Assembly: GCA_034190875.2 (NCBI GenBank)
Contig: CM067349.1
Span: 14,233,437 to 14,297,436, forward strand
Source of the DNA: Urechis unicinctus
Lineage: Eukaryota; Annelida; Polychaeta; Xenopneusta; Urechidae
DNA: 64,000 bases
Direction of reading: 5' to 3'
Position numbers and translations under genes: made by a program. Each line of letters starts with the position of its first letter. Position 1 is the first letter of the stretch. The notes under the pieces are model-generated. The model saw nothing but the letters and a program-made list of their open reading frames with translations, did no database searches and was not told the DNA's origin. Shown one piece after another: positions 25,806 through 40,720 of the stretch.

Positions 25806-27026
25806 GAATATTGCTCCTCAACCATTTCAGTTCCTTGAGCAGGTTGTTTTTGTCGTTTTATTTAGTCACTCACCACAGTAAGATGAAAGACACAAATTGA
25901 CCAACGCTAACATTTTATGGCGTCACACTAAAAAAAATTTATCGGTCAAAAATAACAGTTGCCACACCAGCAATATCACGTAAACTGGATTGTACGCATT
26001 TCAAAAATGACCAAAAAAATATGGATTCAATGTATTCCTTTTTCAATTTCCTGAAGCCTTATGTAGGCTGGGCCACCCAGAATGGCATTTGGTTTTATGA
26101 TGCTTAGAACATGCGTCTGGGAAAAATTCAGCATAATTATCAGATGCATATTGCAAAGGAGTGTTGGAAAACTGATATATTTGGTGAGGTTATTCACCTA
26201 TGTCGTTACCGAATGTAAAAAGAGAAAACAAAGTATAGCTTCCATGGATGATGGCGGATTCCTAATAAACCATCACTTCTTTATCATAAATATGATATCT
26301 GCAAACATGTACTGAACTATTCAAATCAGCTTCAATGTGAGATGTGTGATAAAAGAGCTAGGTGAAACGTCCTTGTAGCTCGGCCTAAAACAATAATGCT
26401 ATACTAGACTAAAAAGTGGAACGGAAAATCAAATATTATTGTTAATCACACACGGTGAATGAATAGAATGGTTTCCTGTAATTTGAGGTAATACAGCAGT
26501 TATTCAAACACATCAATTGTGTTTTTATCGCATAGTTGATAGGTGCACACTAAATGATGTGTATACTTCTGATAGCTCGAAATCGAATACAAGGAAAAGG
26601 TCTCTCCAAAACACCTTTCAGTGGAATGTCTGGACTCCACTACAACCTCTCGGTCACTATTTGTTGTCTGATAGCGTAGCGTAAGTCAAGAAGTACGAGA
26701 TACGAGCTATCAGGGTATCAGTCATGTTCTATGTTGTGTTCTTGTTTCTATTATATTGACAGAAGGGACACACCAGGTCAGGTCTGTTTTCACTTATCTA
26801 GGTAAGTGGTAGCCATGGACAACCTCGTGCGTTGACATAACGCAGCAACGGACACGAGAGGAGTAAAAGGTAGGATAGAAATAGCGGTCACATCTAATAT
26901 AACGGACGCGAGAGCAGTAAAAGATAGGATAGAAATAACACATATAATATAACAGACAAAATGATTAATGTAAAGAATAAATGTACATTGAGTCTCAGTT
27001 ACAGATGGTATGACTACTTTTCCCTT

Positions 27027-30000
27027 CACTTGGGACAGCGATAAAGTTAGACTATTCCAATACTTATCTCGTCTGACTGAGATAATTGGCTAATCGGGTG
27101 CTTATGTCATGATCTTACTGGTTTAATTGGAGATCAAACGGGTGGATGTTTATTATTATGGAATTGACACTTAAAAAACATTTAAAGTTTGTATCTACTT
27201 AACCGGGACTATTTAATTTTTGAAATGACCCGTTCGGAACATCAACTTATAAAGATTCCAAAGGTTTATCTAAATTGAAAACAATAATCTGGTACGAGTA
27301 AAAAGCGGTGTCCCGAGTGGCCGAAAAGTTGTAAATCTAAATGAAACTTTTAGGAGGGATGGAGAGGTGGTTTGTGTAACGGAGAGTGTTGATATGATGG
27401 GGAGTGGGGGTGAAATATATATAAATACATTTCACAAAGTCAGTTTGAACTTCAAACCATTTTTCTTTTTGTGAAACATATTGACCTGTGGTCATTTATA
27501 TGCTGTTTATATGCATCTGGGATATGTGTGATATGGAAGACCCGCGCGAAACATGTGTTTACCTGTCATAAAAACAATGTCTCTGGGATATGGAACGAAT
27601 AAAGATTCATCGCGAGCCAAATACAATAAACTCTATGCACTAAAGAAGTGTATTGGTTTGGCTCGTATAAAATTGATAGCAGGGTGTATATTTATAAAAA
27701 CTTATGAAGCAGAAAGTTCTACTAATGCAACATGGCCTTGATAGTCTCAGCCACGTGACCTTCGCCTCCCCCGTATGGCTCTAATATAGACTAAAAACAC
27801 TTATAAGCCCTGAAGAGGTCTACTGTCAATGACACTTACAAAAACATCAAAGGAGGTTTACCTTTCCCCTCCAACAAGCCTCTAGGATTAGCCAGTTTCT
27901 CTTCATCCAAGCTTTCTGGGCCCCTATCATACAATTGCGCACTTTGCACACTTAAACTCCATCAAAGTCTCTCCATCAAAGTTTCCTTTACGTATTGTGA
28001 ATACATTTGTTAGCTCTGAAATAAATGACACTTGAAAAGGGAAATGTCTCGCCAAGTTGTACTTTGAACAAAAATGTCTGACTCCACTAAAAAAGGAATC
28101 TCGTCCGTGACATCGTTGTCTGATAAGTGGTGTTAAGTCAAGAAGTACGAGATATCAGAAAGACTCGATCGGGTTCCTGGCTAAATCAATGCTATTCTAT
28201 GAATTTAGTGTTTCTAAGATATTGACAGTGGAGGGACGTTTGCTTCAAATTATGCCTCACTAGCAACGACGTAGTTCTAGGTAATTGTGGTACATTGGAC
28301 ATACACGATGCGTGCATATATATAATAGTGTGATGGAACGGACACGACGACTTGAGTCGCCAATGACATATAGAAATAGCGTGCTTATCTAATATAACGG
28401 ACGCGAGAGGAGTAAAAGATATCTAAACGCATAACGGTTCACATATAATATAGATGACAATAAAATGATTAATTGGACAGAATTGAATAGGTAAAGAGCA
28501 CTTGGGACAGCGATAAAGTTAGACTATTCCAATACTTCTTTGTCATAACATATTACTTAACAACTGTTTAACATTGCCACTTGTGCACAGAAAAGTGTGC
28601 AATTGTGATTTTCAGCATGCAGAGATTATGCAGTCGTTTAGGTTATATAAAACTATCCAAGATTTAGTAAGAGGCTGGTAGCGAGCAGCGATTCATTTGT
28701 AATCATAAATGTGGAGTTGCCGAATACAAAAGATGTAACAAGAGATATGTGTCCTATAATGAGTACCACTCGTCTGTTCAGATAATTGGCTAATCGGGTG
28801 CTTGGGGTCATTCGGACTGACTGAGCTTTAATTGGAGATCAAACGGGTCTATGTTAATTGTTATGGGAATTGACGGGATTCGAATCTTTACTTTAAAGGG
28901 TTGTATCTACTTAACCGGGACTATTTAATTTTTGAAACTGACCCGTTCGGAACATCAACTGATAAAGATTCCAAAGGTTTATCTAAATTGAACAACAATT
29001 AATCTGGTACGAGTAAAAAGCGGTGTCCCGAGTGGCCGAAAAGTTGTAAATCTAAATGAAACTTTTAGGAGGGATGGAGAGGTGGTTTGTGTATGTGTTT
29101 GAGAGTGTTTGTTGATGGGGAGTGGGGGTGAAATATATATAAAAACATTTCACACGTCAGTTTGACTTCCTTCCAGTTTCTTTTGTGGAAACGTATTGAC
29201 CTGTGGTGCATTTATATGCTGTTTATCGGTCTGGTTTATTCCTTTTTCTGGGATATGGTGTGACGATGGAAGAAACCCTCGCGAGCCAAATACATGGCAA
29301 CTCTATGCACTAAAGAAGTGTATGGTTTTGCCGTATAAGTGGTTGATAGCAGGGAATATTTACAGCAAACACTTTCGCAATGTCTGCTCATGCAACAATG
29401 CCTTTGATGTCGTCAGCCACGTGATCGCCTCCCCCGTATGGCACATTGACGGAAACACTTATGAAGCCCAGAAGAGGTCTACTGTAATTACACTCATTGT
29501 GTAGCTCGCGGAGGTATACACCTTCCCCCTACCAACAAGCCTCTAGGCAGCCAGGTTTCTCTTCATCCAAGCTTTCTGGGCCCCTATCATACATGGCTTG
29601 CGCACTTGCACACTTACTGAAGGCCATCAAAGCGGTTTACACGTCAATCCAAGACTTCTCTGATTACAAGTGGGCATGCAGTAAATGAGTACTTGAAAAA
29701 GCCATGATGATCGGAGCTTTTTAACAAAAAGAACATCCAGAGAAAAACAGGAAGATGAACACGTGGCAGCGTATTGTGAATTAGTTTGTTGATAAAGAGT
29801 AACGAGGAGTTCGAAAGACTCGATCGACATTCCTGGCTAAAACAATGCTATTCTGGTGAATTTAGTGAACGCAATAACTTTCGTGGAATTATCGTTTGCT
29901 TCAATCATGCCTCACTAGCAACGACGTAGTTATTCACACACAACATATGCATACATGATGCTTGGAAATCATGCGGCCATAGTGTGATGGAACAAGTGCA

Positions 30001-30200
30001 CGACTTGGTCGCCAATGACACCTCGTCTGGTGCTTATTATTAGGTTATTGATGTCATTGGGAGCATCTAATAACGCAGTGCATGTTGGTAGAGACATTGT
30101 AGTGTGGTCTGACAATCAATGAATGAAGAGTTGGACAGAGATTGGGGTCAGTTGGGTAGAAGTGTGGAGGGTGTTTGTAGGGCTGTAGGAGGGTTGTCCA
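27027..30200. repeat. Diverged tandem pair, period about 1.5-1.7 kb
   Basis: The words cacttgggacagcgataaag at 27,027 and 28,499, ggctaatcgggtgctt at about 27,088 and 28,788, and gagtggccgaaaagttgtaa near 27,314 and 29,026 mark two copies. The first copy is scrambled: it contains truncated and interleaved pieces of sequence found intact elsewhere in block B. Confidence 0.7.
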
Positions 30201-32876
30201 TATATTAATATGTAAGTATAGGGTCTTATGAACATGAGTTTGTTATGTGGTGCCTACTTGTTTTCATCATGAAGTGCCCTATCATACAATGTTTTTAATT
30301 ATAACATTTGTCCATGAAGCATAAACATTATAGGGGATTATATCAGGAAATAGGAGCTAAAGAACAGGTAAGTTGATTCGAAACCTTTTGACAGTTTATC
30401 TTTTTTTTTACGGCCAATCGGTCAGAATACCCATATATGATGGTTAATTCATTTTTTGTAGCTATAGACTGTTAGCTAACGTGTTTTACTCCACCTAAAA
30501 GCTTTGAGATGTGCATCCGTATACTAGTAGTTAAACACTGGTGCTGTATTAGTAATGAAAACATAGATTCCGAGGATATCAATCATGCAGAGGATCGTAA
30601 AATAATCTTCGTGGCCTCATTATGAAGCTTATCAAAGATTTTGTATGATCAGGGCGAACTTTATCCTGTATTGATGATAACAAATGTTCATATAGCATAG
30701 TCAGGTGATGTGCACGGATAACACGGCAGCCGTTCAATATATGTGTCGAGTTTGAGAGGTAACATCTGGATCTACAATTACATCCTTCTAGCAAGCATCG
30801 ATTGCAGCAACATCAAAGTTAGACAAGTTGGCATACTTATAGCGTCCTATGTCATCCATGATTGTGTCAATACGAAATCTGACCAAGTTTATTGAACAGA
30901 TGTCCACAATCAGCTGATAAGCAAACTAAGGGTTCCTACCGATCACGATCATGACAAACATGCTCTTCTGCTGGTAATTGGTGCCGTTATTAAAGCTTAT
31001 TGGTTACTAACGTGCACCCTCACGTGTACTTACCTCTACATTATCAATCTTATTCTCATTCTAGCACCATTCTAATGGCATGTTGGAAGCCCTACGCGAT
31101 GCAGTTAAACTGCCAAGTAGAGTCTGCTATCGGAAAATATCCCATTACTTTAAACATCAATGATTGTAGAAATTGTATTTACGAATGGCCTGCATAATCT
31201 CTTCGATGTAGCTCGCGTCACTGGGAAACATTCTGGTGTGAAACAATGAGTCTAAAGTTTGTTCCGCCTTTTGTGTGTGTCAACATCAGAATACTTGACT
31301 TGAATAGGGCATTGTTACATGCATTTGTTGCAAATGACATCATATGGATACGTAGTTTAGCATTTTGGCTCCAGTAGCAGCAGAAGCAGCTGCTCGTGGA
31401 ATTGAATGAATCATAAAATGAGGTTGTAAGATCCGATCAAGTCGATCATAATGGAAAGCCATGCGCGGCTGTCAAGTGTTGAAAACATGATTGATGAAAA
31501 CTCTCTCAAATTATTCATGTGCCATCTCAATCAACATCGTTATGGTATTGTCTGATAGGTGGCTGATAGAATATTCGCATCAAACATTCGCATGGCGTCT
31601 GTTCGTGAAACAATTACTCACCACAGTAAGCGTCAGCCACGTGCTCGTGCCCTGTGTTTTTATGGTACGCCGATTGGTGCACTAATAAAGCCCAGAAGAC
31701 ACGTTAGACGCTCTAGTGGTATTACGCTCCTTATCTTATCTTGTGGAGGTTTAAGGCCCCCAAGCTTACAACCTGGTGTATTTTCAGGGATACCTTCTTG
31801 TCCTCTTATCTTCCAGGCTCACTGTAGTTCACTCAAAACGCACACTCACTGCAGACTTCCGTAGTGGTCTACTTTCGCCAAATCAGGAACTTTACTTTAG
31901 GATAGCATGTTGCTTATCTCAGCAGTACACATTGAGGCATTGTACTGGTAAATTATACTAATGGGCGCAGGCAATCGATCAAAGGCAACCTGAAGTGGTA
32001 TGGCTTAATGCTTGGCAACTTGTTGAGTTGTCAGGTTCGCCTAAACAAATCGCCACCGTGACCGTTTTATCTTCATCATCTTCAAACTTCTACATTACAG
32101 AAAGTTTATTGAAAATGAGGATACCGATTACCTCAACCTTTGAAAAGGTCGAGTTTGAAAGGGACTGGTATTATATCATAATAGTGTTATGGTCAATTTA
32201 AGGATTGATAAATAGACAGCACGGCTTGCATCAGCGCCCAATTACCACAGTAACACAATGGCAGGCCCTCGAATCTTAGTGCCTGTTTCCTGGGTGACAG
32301 GCGTGCGCAAAACAAAAGCTAAATATGATAATATCCAACATTGTATGGATGAGAAATTACACAAAACCGATGTTAGTGCTCAAAACTTAAAATAGAAAAC
32401 CCCATAAATTCTTTTCAATTTAACTATGGATAAAGAACATTGTGTGGGATCAATGGTGATATTGATTCAGTCATATGACCACATCAATTCTCTGCACTAG
32501 GGGAGTAACAAACACGTTATAGAATCGGCATAATGATTGCAGTTCCCGGTGAATGCGGCACGAGTGCCCCCAATTGTGCTTTCAACAGCACACAGTGAAT
32601 AGAGCGGCTATGCAATATTTTATGTAGTAATATGATAGCCAAGAATATGACTAGGCCATATGTTATAGGACAATTAACAGAGCTGTAAGAAGCTGACTGA
32701 GTAGTTACTGTGGGTTTGTTCACTCCACACATCCTTATTTTGCTTTGAGCTTGATCCCAAAAGAATGATGGCTAATCAGAGTTTTATAGATCGATCAACA
32801 TTCGTATATATTACCCATGGACTATTTGTTTTATCGATTCTTTGTCATGCAACTTCAGTCCCCATTCATGCTTGAA

Positions 32877-33355
32877 GTGTTGTAGAAGTAGAAGCAGTAG
32901 TAGTAGTAGTAGCAGTAGTGGTAGTAGAAGCAGTAGCAGGAGTAGCAGTAGTGGTAGTAGAAGCAGTAGCAGTAGTGGTAGTAGAAGCAGTAGCAGTAGT
33001 GGTAGTAGAAGCAGTAGCAGTAGAAGCAGTAGTAGTGGTAGTAGAAGCAGTAGCAGTAGTGGTAGTAGAAGCAGTAGCAGTAGTGGTAGTAGAAGCAGTA
33101 GCAGTAGTGGTAGTAGAAGCAGTAGTAGAAGCAGTAGCAGTAGTGGTAGTAGAAGCAGTAGCAGTAGTGGTAGTAGTAGTAGCAGTAGTAGCAGGAGTAG
33201 CAGTAGTGGTAGTAGCATAGAGTAGAAGCAGTAGCAGCAGTAGCAGTAGCAGTGGTAGTAGTAGTAGCAGTAGCAGTAGTGGTAGTAGAAGCAGTGGTAG
33301 TAGAAGCAGTAGCAGTAGTGGTAGTAGAAGCAGTAGCAGTAGTGGTAGTAGAAGC

Positions 33356-33420
<65 letters not shown>

Positions 33421-33443
33421 CAGTAGTAGTAGTAGTAGTAGTG
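32877..33443. repeat. TAG/CAG-type repeat with a 24-bp higher-order unit, block C
   Basis: Triplets gta, gca, gtg and gaa alternate in a 24-bp unit, agcagtagcagtagtggtag plus four bases, repeated about twenty times, then pass into pure (gta)n. Poly-Leu, poly-Ser and poly-Val frames across it are artefacts. Confidence 0.95.
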
Positions 33444-36400
33444 TTCTAGTCAAGTAGCCCTCCAATGATCTATCGATTGCGCTTATGTGAAAGATTCGGT
33501 TATATGAGATCTCAGTAAAATATTGACAAAGTACAAATGAAGATGAAGTTAGTCTGTTCTTGCCAAATCAGGGACCAGCGGGAATAAAACCATTATCGAA
33601 GTTTCTTGACGTCACTAGATATCTATATTTAACTAGTATCATACATTGTGTGTCTTTGCCAACAGAATATAAAGTAAACCTAATACAACCAGAGCTCACT
33701 CCACACTGACTGCCACAACAGAGTCTGCAGCAGCAGCAGGATACTTATTGATGGTGTGCAAAGTACAATCCCACATCGAACTGACTGTAAAAACTGGGGC
33801 GTTATCCAGCATCAGGACTACCAGTGCCAATATGGTGTCAATTGATATTTTAATTCACATAAAGTGATAGTAATACAATTAGATAGGTTTAGCGATGCTT
33901 AAGCCAATTGTATGTCGGGTCTTTTCATGTGTACTGGTCTTGTCTGTACACACACAACGGATATATTTCCACATTCCATGTTTTGCGTAACCCGATGAAT
34001 ATTCTAGAGTAAACATAACGGTACATCATATTGATTATACTAGAAACCAGTATAACACGAGATTATTGATCCTGAGGAGAAAGTATAGATCAAGCAGCAT
34101 GTGATGTATGCAATCGCCGGATCTATGTAAGGTTGAATATTTATGGCAATATTTGCACCTTAGCGGGACCTTATTTCTGTTCTTCAGTCGACCATGAGCA
34201 GTAAAATAAGGAGTGGCGCTCACCAAATGTGTGCGAGTCTTTCATACCTAACTGCGTGAAGTTCACAGATGTTCAGGTGCTCTGTTAGAAAGACTTCATT
34301 ATTACTTACTTTCCATTGGATAAAATATTGATAGCGATATCAGTATCCGCCTTTCCCCGACCAAAAAATCATATCTCAATCGTCCATCACTTATGACAAC
34401 AGCCACTCAACAATATACGTACATCTGCCAGAGAAATACCTGTGTAATGATAGCACATAATATGGTGATTGTAGAGTTGTTCTTTGTTCTGTGCATCTTC
34501 AGTTAAGCACTCGGGAAAGGGAAATTGGAAGCTTGAAACGATACTTTGAGCTGCCAAGTATAGTCTGCAATGGGTTAATATTCTTCAGCTTTATACATAT
34601 TGTTTTTTGGGTGTTTGATTTATCAATTACTTTAAAGACCACTTCGATGCAATTCATCCCATCAGAGAAACACCCTGGCATTAAGCAGTACAATATCTCC
34701 CGATGGGTGCTCAACCTCACTTTTGTGACCCCATAGTAATTTAAGAATAGGTAACTTGAACAAGCATTGTTACAAGTATATCGTTCTGATACATATACAA
34801 ACATCCGGGGTATTGTTACAGGACACAGCAGCAGAGGCAGCTGACCGTTAAATCAAACCAATCATAAGGTGAGACGTTAAGATCCGATCAAGGCGATAAT
34901 ATGGCTTGATGTGGCACTACTGTAGGTTATTGAAAACATGAGTGCTGTAAGCTCTAACAAATTGAAGGCGTATCACCTCATACAACACAGACAGAGTGGT
35001 ATAGTATATATATATTCCCATGACTTGGGAATATATAAAACAAACTGTAACGAGGCGTCGGCTCATGGAACAATGGAGTACAGCAAGAACTTCAAAGCTG
35101 CATTGTCCGGTATTAAGTTCCTCCTCTATCTGAGAGCGAAGTGCAAAGTTCCGCATCATCACACAACAAAGACAAGATGGGCGTTAAACCAACGTAGATA
35201 CAGCTTGCCGGCAGCATACAAGCAATATATTTGATGACACAAGCCAATATTTTGGTCCACAAAGTACCGCAAAACCAAAGATTAGCATATTGGTCCAATA
35301 TAAATGCGAGACCTAACATCAGCAGCCTGATTTAATGTAGATGTGAAGATGACAAAGAAATCAAAACTTCATTGTGTATCAGTGGAGAATAATTTCAAAT
35401 TGGGCTGTTCGATGACGAACCGGAATTGTTATCAAAGAGTTATAACAATCTTTAAAGGAAGACTCAATGGCACGAACAAACACTGAACAACAAACGACGC
35501 CACAGACGTTGTGAATACAGTAATATTATAAAGTCAACTCTTATTGGACCACGTAACCTGAATAACAATGACATCATAAGCGCACAAAAATATAATGAGT
35601 GAAATGCGCTCACAAGGCGTTTAATCGGTCATGGTAAAAGTAAAATTGGAGCACCTATGACATTGAATTAACACCTGGATTGAAAAATAATATCGAAAAT
35701 TCCACATCCTCGTGTTACGCGGTGTTTATCTCAATACTGCACATCAAGGGGTTACACTGGAACAGAAGGCTAATGGTCATGAACGATCCATGAAAGGCGG
35801 GTTAGAGAATGGAGAGGTAGTAGGAGATGGGGCGGGGGTATGAATAAAGGGGTTATAAGCTGCCAAAACTAAGCACCACCTTGATAGGTACGCCCGCATC
35901 AGCTATCTCTTCTATATATCTATAACTGACGGACGAATCAATAACTGATCATGAGAAAAAGCTTGCTCTAAATAAAAATCACAATTTCATCATTCTTCCT
36001 CATACCATTGAAAGCGTTCTTTTGAAAGCGTTCATTCTTGACAATTAAATGCACTCTATTTCTGCCAACGATATTGTGAATATTCGTATTTGTTCGTACA
36101 TTAAAAAATCAAAAAGGAAGTTCTTTCTATATCATTCTACATTAAACGTGTGAGATTGTTTGAAAATATTCATATTTGCATACGAGTTCAAGCACATAAT
36201 GAATGCGCCATCAATTCTTGTCAACTTCAATACGGACAAGGCTTCATGATGTCAACGATTGATTTGTTTGCTTTTCAATGGTGGTATTGATTAAGTTACA
36301 AGTTAACAGCATGCAATACGGATGCTAAATGCTCGTTGTTTGATCGCCGCTACAAAATATTAGATATACTGGTACGATAGCCGCGAATAGCTCTCACAGT

Positions 36401-37931
36401 TGTTTCCTGTGCTAACCAAAAGGACTGGTCCAATGCGTGCAGGATGATGAATTGAGGACTAGGAAGCCTATGTGTGTTAATTGAACATTTCCTCATGTGG
36501 TCCGATGGCCAATAAGATTGCTAACGTTTGTTCAGCAATCATAATAATAACCCATGCTAGCAGAAGTACAAGCAGTGATGTCTGCAAAAGGACGCCTATG
36601 ATGTATCGAATGCGCCAATGTTGTTGAAATGTGCAATATAGAATGGTAAAATATAATACTAACGGAAAATGTGATTTGTCTACTTAAAACAGGTAACCAC
36701 TATACCAGTCACGTGAAATCAATGATAGACCAGCAATGAAATATGGATCAATGTGGATTCAAACAGAAGTTCAATCTAAACTGAATGCAACTTTTCGTTA
36801 CCGACACTGCATAAACACAGCACACGTTTCACAGCGAACACGCTCCCATCAAACAATGCTAGCGGCATTTGGCATATTCCCCCGCTAGAATCTATATCAA
36901 TGATCGACAAGATGGTACTTGAAACAAGTACCTTCCCAACCCAATCCTGTACTCCACAGCTAGCATCTTGTACCGTTGTTAATTGTAATGTGATGAGTGT
37001 CAACTAAGTCCAATGAATAACAGCCATTTTGGGCACGAATCCGGACATCTTTATAACGTTTCTTATATATAAAATGTCTGTCACATATAACTTGGATATT
37101 ATCCAGCTTCAAAGCTATTGATGGCAATATGCTGTCAATCTAGAACTCGACTCACATCCACACTCAACCACGTTTTCGTCTTTTTATCGTCCTCCGATAT
37201 TTACTGTAATTCGATAGGAATTGGTTTCATCATACCGGCTATAATATGCACCAGTATCACACAAGTTTGTCATCGCTATAATATAGCGAGGATGGGCACA
37301 TCGCACTTAAATGACACTAAAAAGACATCCTTTTTAAAGATGTATAGATCAAGCAGCTTCCGAGGTATGTCATCACGAAATCTCCATTGGATAAATATCT
37401 TTGTAACAACTTTTTGTCTCAAAGCGGGTCGTGGAATCTATTATTCAGTCGTGACTGTGCAGCACCTGGCGCTCATCAAAATATATGCAGGTATTTCACA
37501 CCTGACTGTGGGAAGTTGACAGATATTGCGGCATTGTGGTGTCTCTTTTTGTAATCAACTCTAAATCGTAATCATTTCCGAATAGTGTTGTTGCCTCTGT
37601 GTGAAATTCTCAAAGCCAGATCCATTTGTTCCTATTTTCCACCTGCAGTATAACATTTGTACAGGGAAAAACATCAAAGTGAAAACGGCTCATTTTCGCA
37701 GAGCTCTTTTGATTGACTATTTTGTCAAGCCATATAAATTATTCATGGTTTCAGTTTATATAACAGGCTTAACTTTACACTGAGCAATACATTCACTGAT
37801 AATTGATTTCTATATATAGTCGCCTTCGTAGAAGCAGAGTGAGATACGGTTAAAGTTGGTAAAAGACAATGGATTATCTTCCTTTAGAATAGAGAAGAAC
37901 TTCCACAGGATATCGCTACTAAATGGCTGAA

Positions 37932-37959
37932 GTGCCTATATACAAGCGCATATAGGCAC
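37932..37959. other. Conserved 10-bp-stem hairpin, block C copy
   Basis: gtgcctatat and its complement flank an 8-nt loop acaagcgc. The same 28 bases occur unchanged at 47,725-47,752 and 57,379-57,406. The near identity of the whole blocks explains most of this conservation. Confidence 0.8.
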
Positions 37960-40720
37960 ATGATAGACGTACACTAGTCACGATAGGTGTAGTTTGCATA
38001 TATGGTTAGTGATGGCAGTCATTATAGGACTCGATATTCAGAAAATCAATCATAATTAAGCCACCATATCTGGTCTATGTTGGCGAAAGAGCCTTTGGAG
38101 CAATTCTCCTTTGTTCACTTCAAACTTATACGAATCTAATCTCGTTCACACCATACAATGCTTTTTTTAACGCGTTTGAATATCCGTCGGTTGAAAAACA
38201 ATCAAATATCGTCTAAGCAATAACATGAAAGAACATGATCTCAGATGATATGTTTGTTGTAGTAATATTACGAGAAACATAAATAAAGTTGTCTCGTCTG
38301 TTTAGCTAATTGGCGATTCAAGCTTCAGTTTATGGACCACGCCGATCCTACTTGTTCGCCTTGTAAAATGTATTACAAGGACGAGGAGGCGATAGATAAT
38401 TTCGTAATACGAACAGTCCTAGTAGCTGCGCAACTATTTACTGGGTGTTGCTCATCTTGCCAAACCTAGAACGCATTATGATTGACGTGCATTGATAGCA
38501 TTGTTTTGTACCGTATTGCATTCATCAAACGTGATTAAAACTGGGTCATGGCCATTGTGGGAACAATTGCCTTAAGGCCTGCTAAAATGGACCACGCGTG
38601 ATGCACACTATTTCACTTGTGAGACATTCTGCTACGAGACGGGTTGCACCTATTAACAGTTGTTCATTTGGATCGTTTGGTATCACACGATTTCCTTGAA
38701 GCTGCTGTTGTAGGACGTTGGTCAAGGAAATTGGTGACCACTGGCATCCTGGGGTATTGTTACAGGTCGCATATATCAGCTGAGTGGCTCAGCAGCAGCA
38801 GCAGCAGCTGGTGGTATTTAACGAACCATGAAAGAGTGTCTAGGGTCGACTAAGTGAACATATATAAAACAATTTTCACCGTTCCTTGTGAAAGCATATT
38901 GACCAGAACTGCACATAAACGCTGCTTATCAGTCTTGTTTATTCCCTTAGATATGCTGTGACGGTCAAGTGTGACAGATGCAAGTGCTAACCCTCTCGAG
39001 CCAAAAACATGCAAACTCTATACACTAAAGGAGTGCTATGGTTTTGCCGTATAAGTGGATGATAGCAGGGAATATTTACAACAAACACTTTCGCAATGTC
39101 TGCTCATGCAACAATGTCTTTTATATCGTCAGCCACGTGATCGCCTCCCCCGTATGGCGCATTGACGGAAACACTTATGAAGCCCAGAAGAGGTCTACTG
39201 TAATTACACTCATTGTGTAGCTCGCGCGGAGGTATATACCTTCCCCCTACCAACAAGCCTCTAGGCAGCCAGGTTTCTCTTCATCCAAGTTTTCTGGGCC
39301 CCTATCATACCTGGCTTGCTAAGTGCCAGAACATTTGCACACTTACTGAAGGCCATCAAAGCGGTTTACACGTCAATCCAAGACTTCTCTGATTACAAGT
39401 GGGCATGCAGTAAATGAGTACTTGAAAAAGCCATGATGATCGGAGCTTTTTAACAAAAAGAACATCCAGAGAAAAACAGGAAGATGAACACGTGGCAGCG
39501 TATTGAGAATTAGTTCGTTGATAAAGAGTAACGAGAAGTTCGACATTCCAGGCTAAAACAATGCTATTCTGATGAATTTAGTGAACGCAATAACTTTCAT
39601 GGAATTATCGTTTGCTTCAATCATGCCTCACTAGCAACGACGTATTTATTCACACACAACATATGCATACATGATGCTTGGAAATCATGCGGCCATTGTG
39701 TGATGGAACAAGTGCACGACTTGATCGCCAATGACACCTCGTCTGGTGCTTATTATTAGGTTATTGATGTCATTGGGAGCATCTAATAACGCAGTGCATG
39801 TTGGTAGAGACATTGTAGTGTGGTCTGACAATCAATGAATGAAGAGTTGGACAGAGATTGGGGTCAGTTGGGTAGAAGTGTGGAGGGTGTTTTTATGGCT
39901 GTAGGAGGGTTGTCCATATATTAATATGTAAGTATAGGGTCTTATGAACATGAGTTTGTTATGTGGTGCCTACTTGTTTTCATCATGAAGTGCCCTATCA
40001 TACAATGTTTTTTAATTATAACATTTGTCCATGAAGCATAAACATTATAGGGGATTATATCAGGAAATAGGAGCTAAAGAACAGGTAAGTTGATTCGAAA
40101 CCTTTTGACAGTTTATCTTTTGTTTTACGGCCAATCGGTCAGAATACCCATATATGATGGTTAATTCATTTTTTGTAGCTATAGACGGTTAGCTAACGGG
40201 TTTTACTCCACCTAAAAGCTTTGAGATGTGCATCCGTATACTAGTCGTTAAACATTGGTGCTGTATTAGTAATGAAAACATAGATTCCGAGGTAATCAAT
40301 CATGCAGAGGATCGTAAAATAATCTTCGTGGCCTCATTATGAAGCTTATCAAAGATTTTGTATGATCAGGGCGAACTCTATCCTGTATTGATGATAACAA
40401 ATGTTCATATAGCATAGTCAGGTGATGTGCACGGATAACACGGCAGCCGTTCAATATATGTGTCGAGTTTGAGAGGTAACATCTGGATCTACAATTACAT
40501 CCCTTCTAGCAAGCATCGTTTGCAGCAACATCAAAGTTAGACAAGTTGGCACACTTATAGCGTCCTATGTCATCCATGATTGTGTCAATACGAAATCTGA
40601 CCAAGTTTATTGAACAGATGTCCACAATCAGCTGATAAGCAAACTAAGGGTTCCTACCGACCACGATCATGACAAACATGCTCTTCTGCTGGTAATTGGT
40701 GCCGTTATTAAAGCTTATTG

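Larger units (their letters stand above)
31003..40720. repeat. Repeat block C of the monomer array
   Basis: Starts gttactaacgtgcaccc, which reappears at 41,318 in block D. The part at 31,003-34,500 aligns closely with 41,318-44,570. The part at 34,501-38,400 aligns with 44,571-48,180 and 54,360-57,840. The part at 38,420-40,720 aligns with blocks A and B. Block C alone has about 34,674-35,249, which includes another copy of the ggggtattgttacagg monomer head. Short frames such as 31,559-31,864 persist in block D but change by small indels and show no domain, so they are not called as genes. Confidence 0.8.

Noticed and set aside
31559-31864. About 100-codon frame preserved in blocks C and D (also 41,833-42,135)
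   Set aside because: The two blocks are so alike that an open frame is expected to persist. Small indels change the product and no domain is visible.
32811-33465. Poly-Leu, poly-Ser, poly-Val and Thr-Ala-rich frames
   Set aside because: They read the TAG/CAG repeat in different frames, as do those at 43,113-43,628. No sequence outside the repeat supports a gene.
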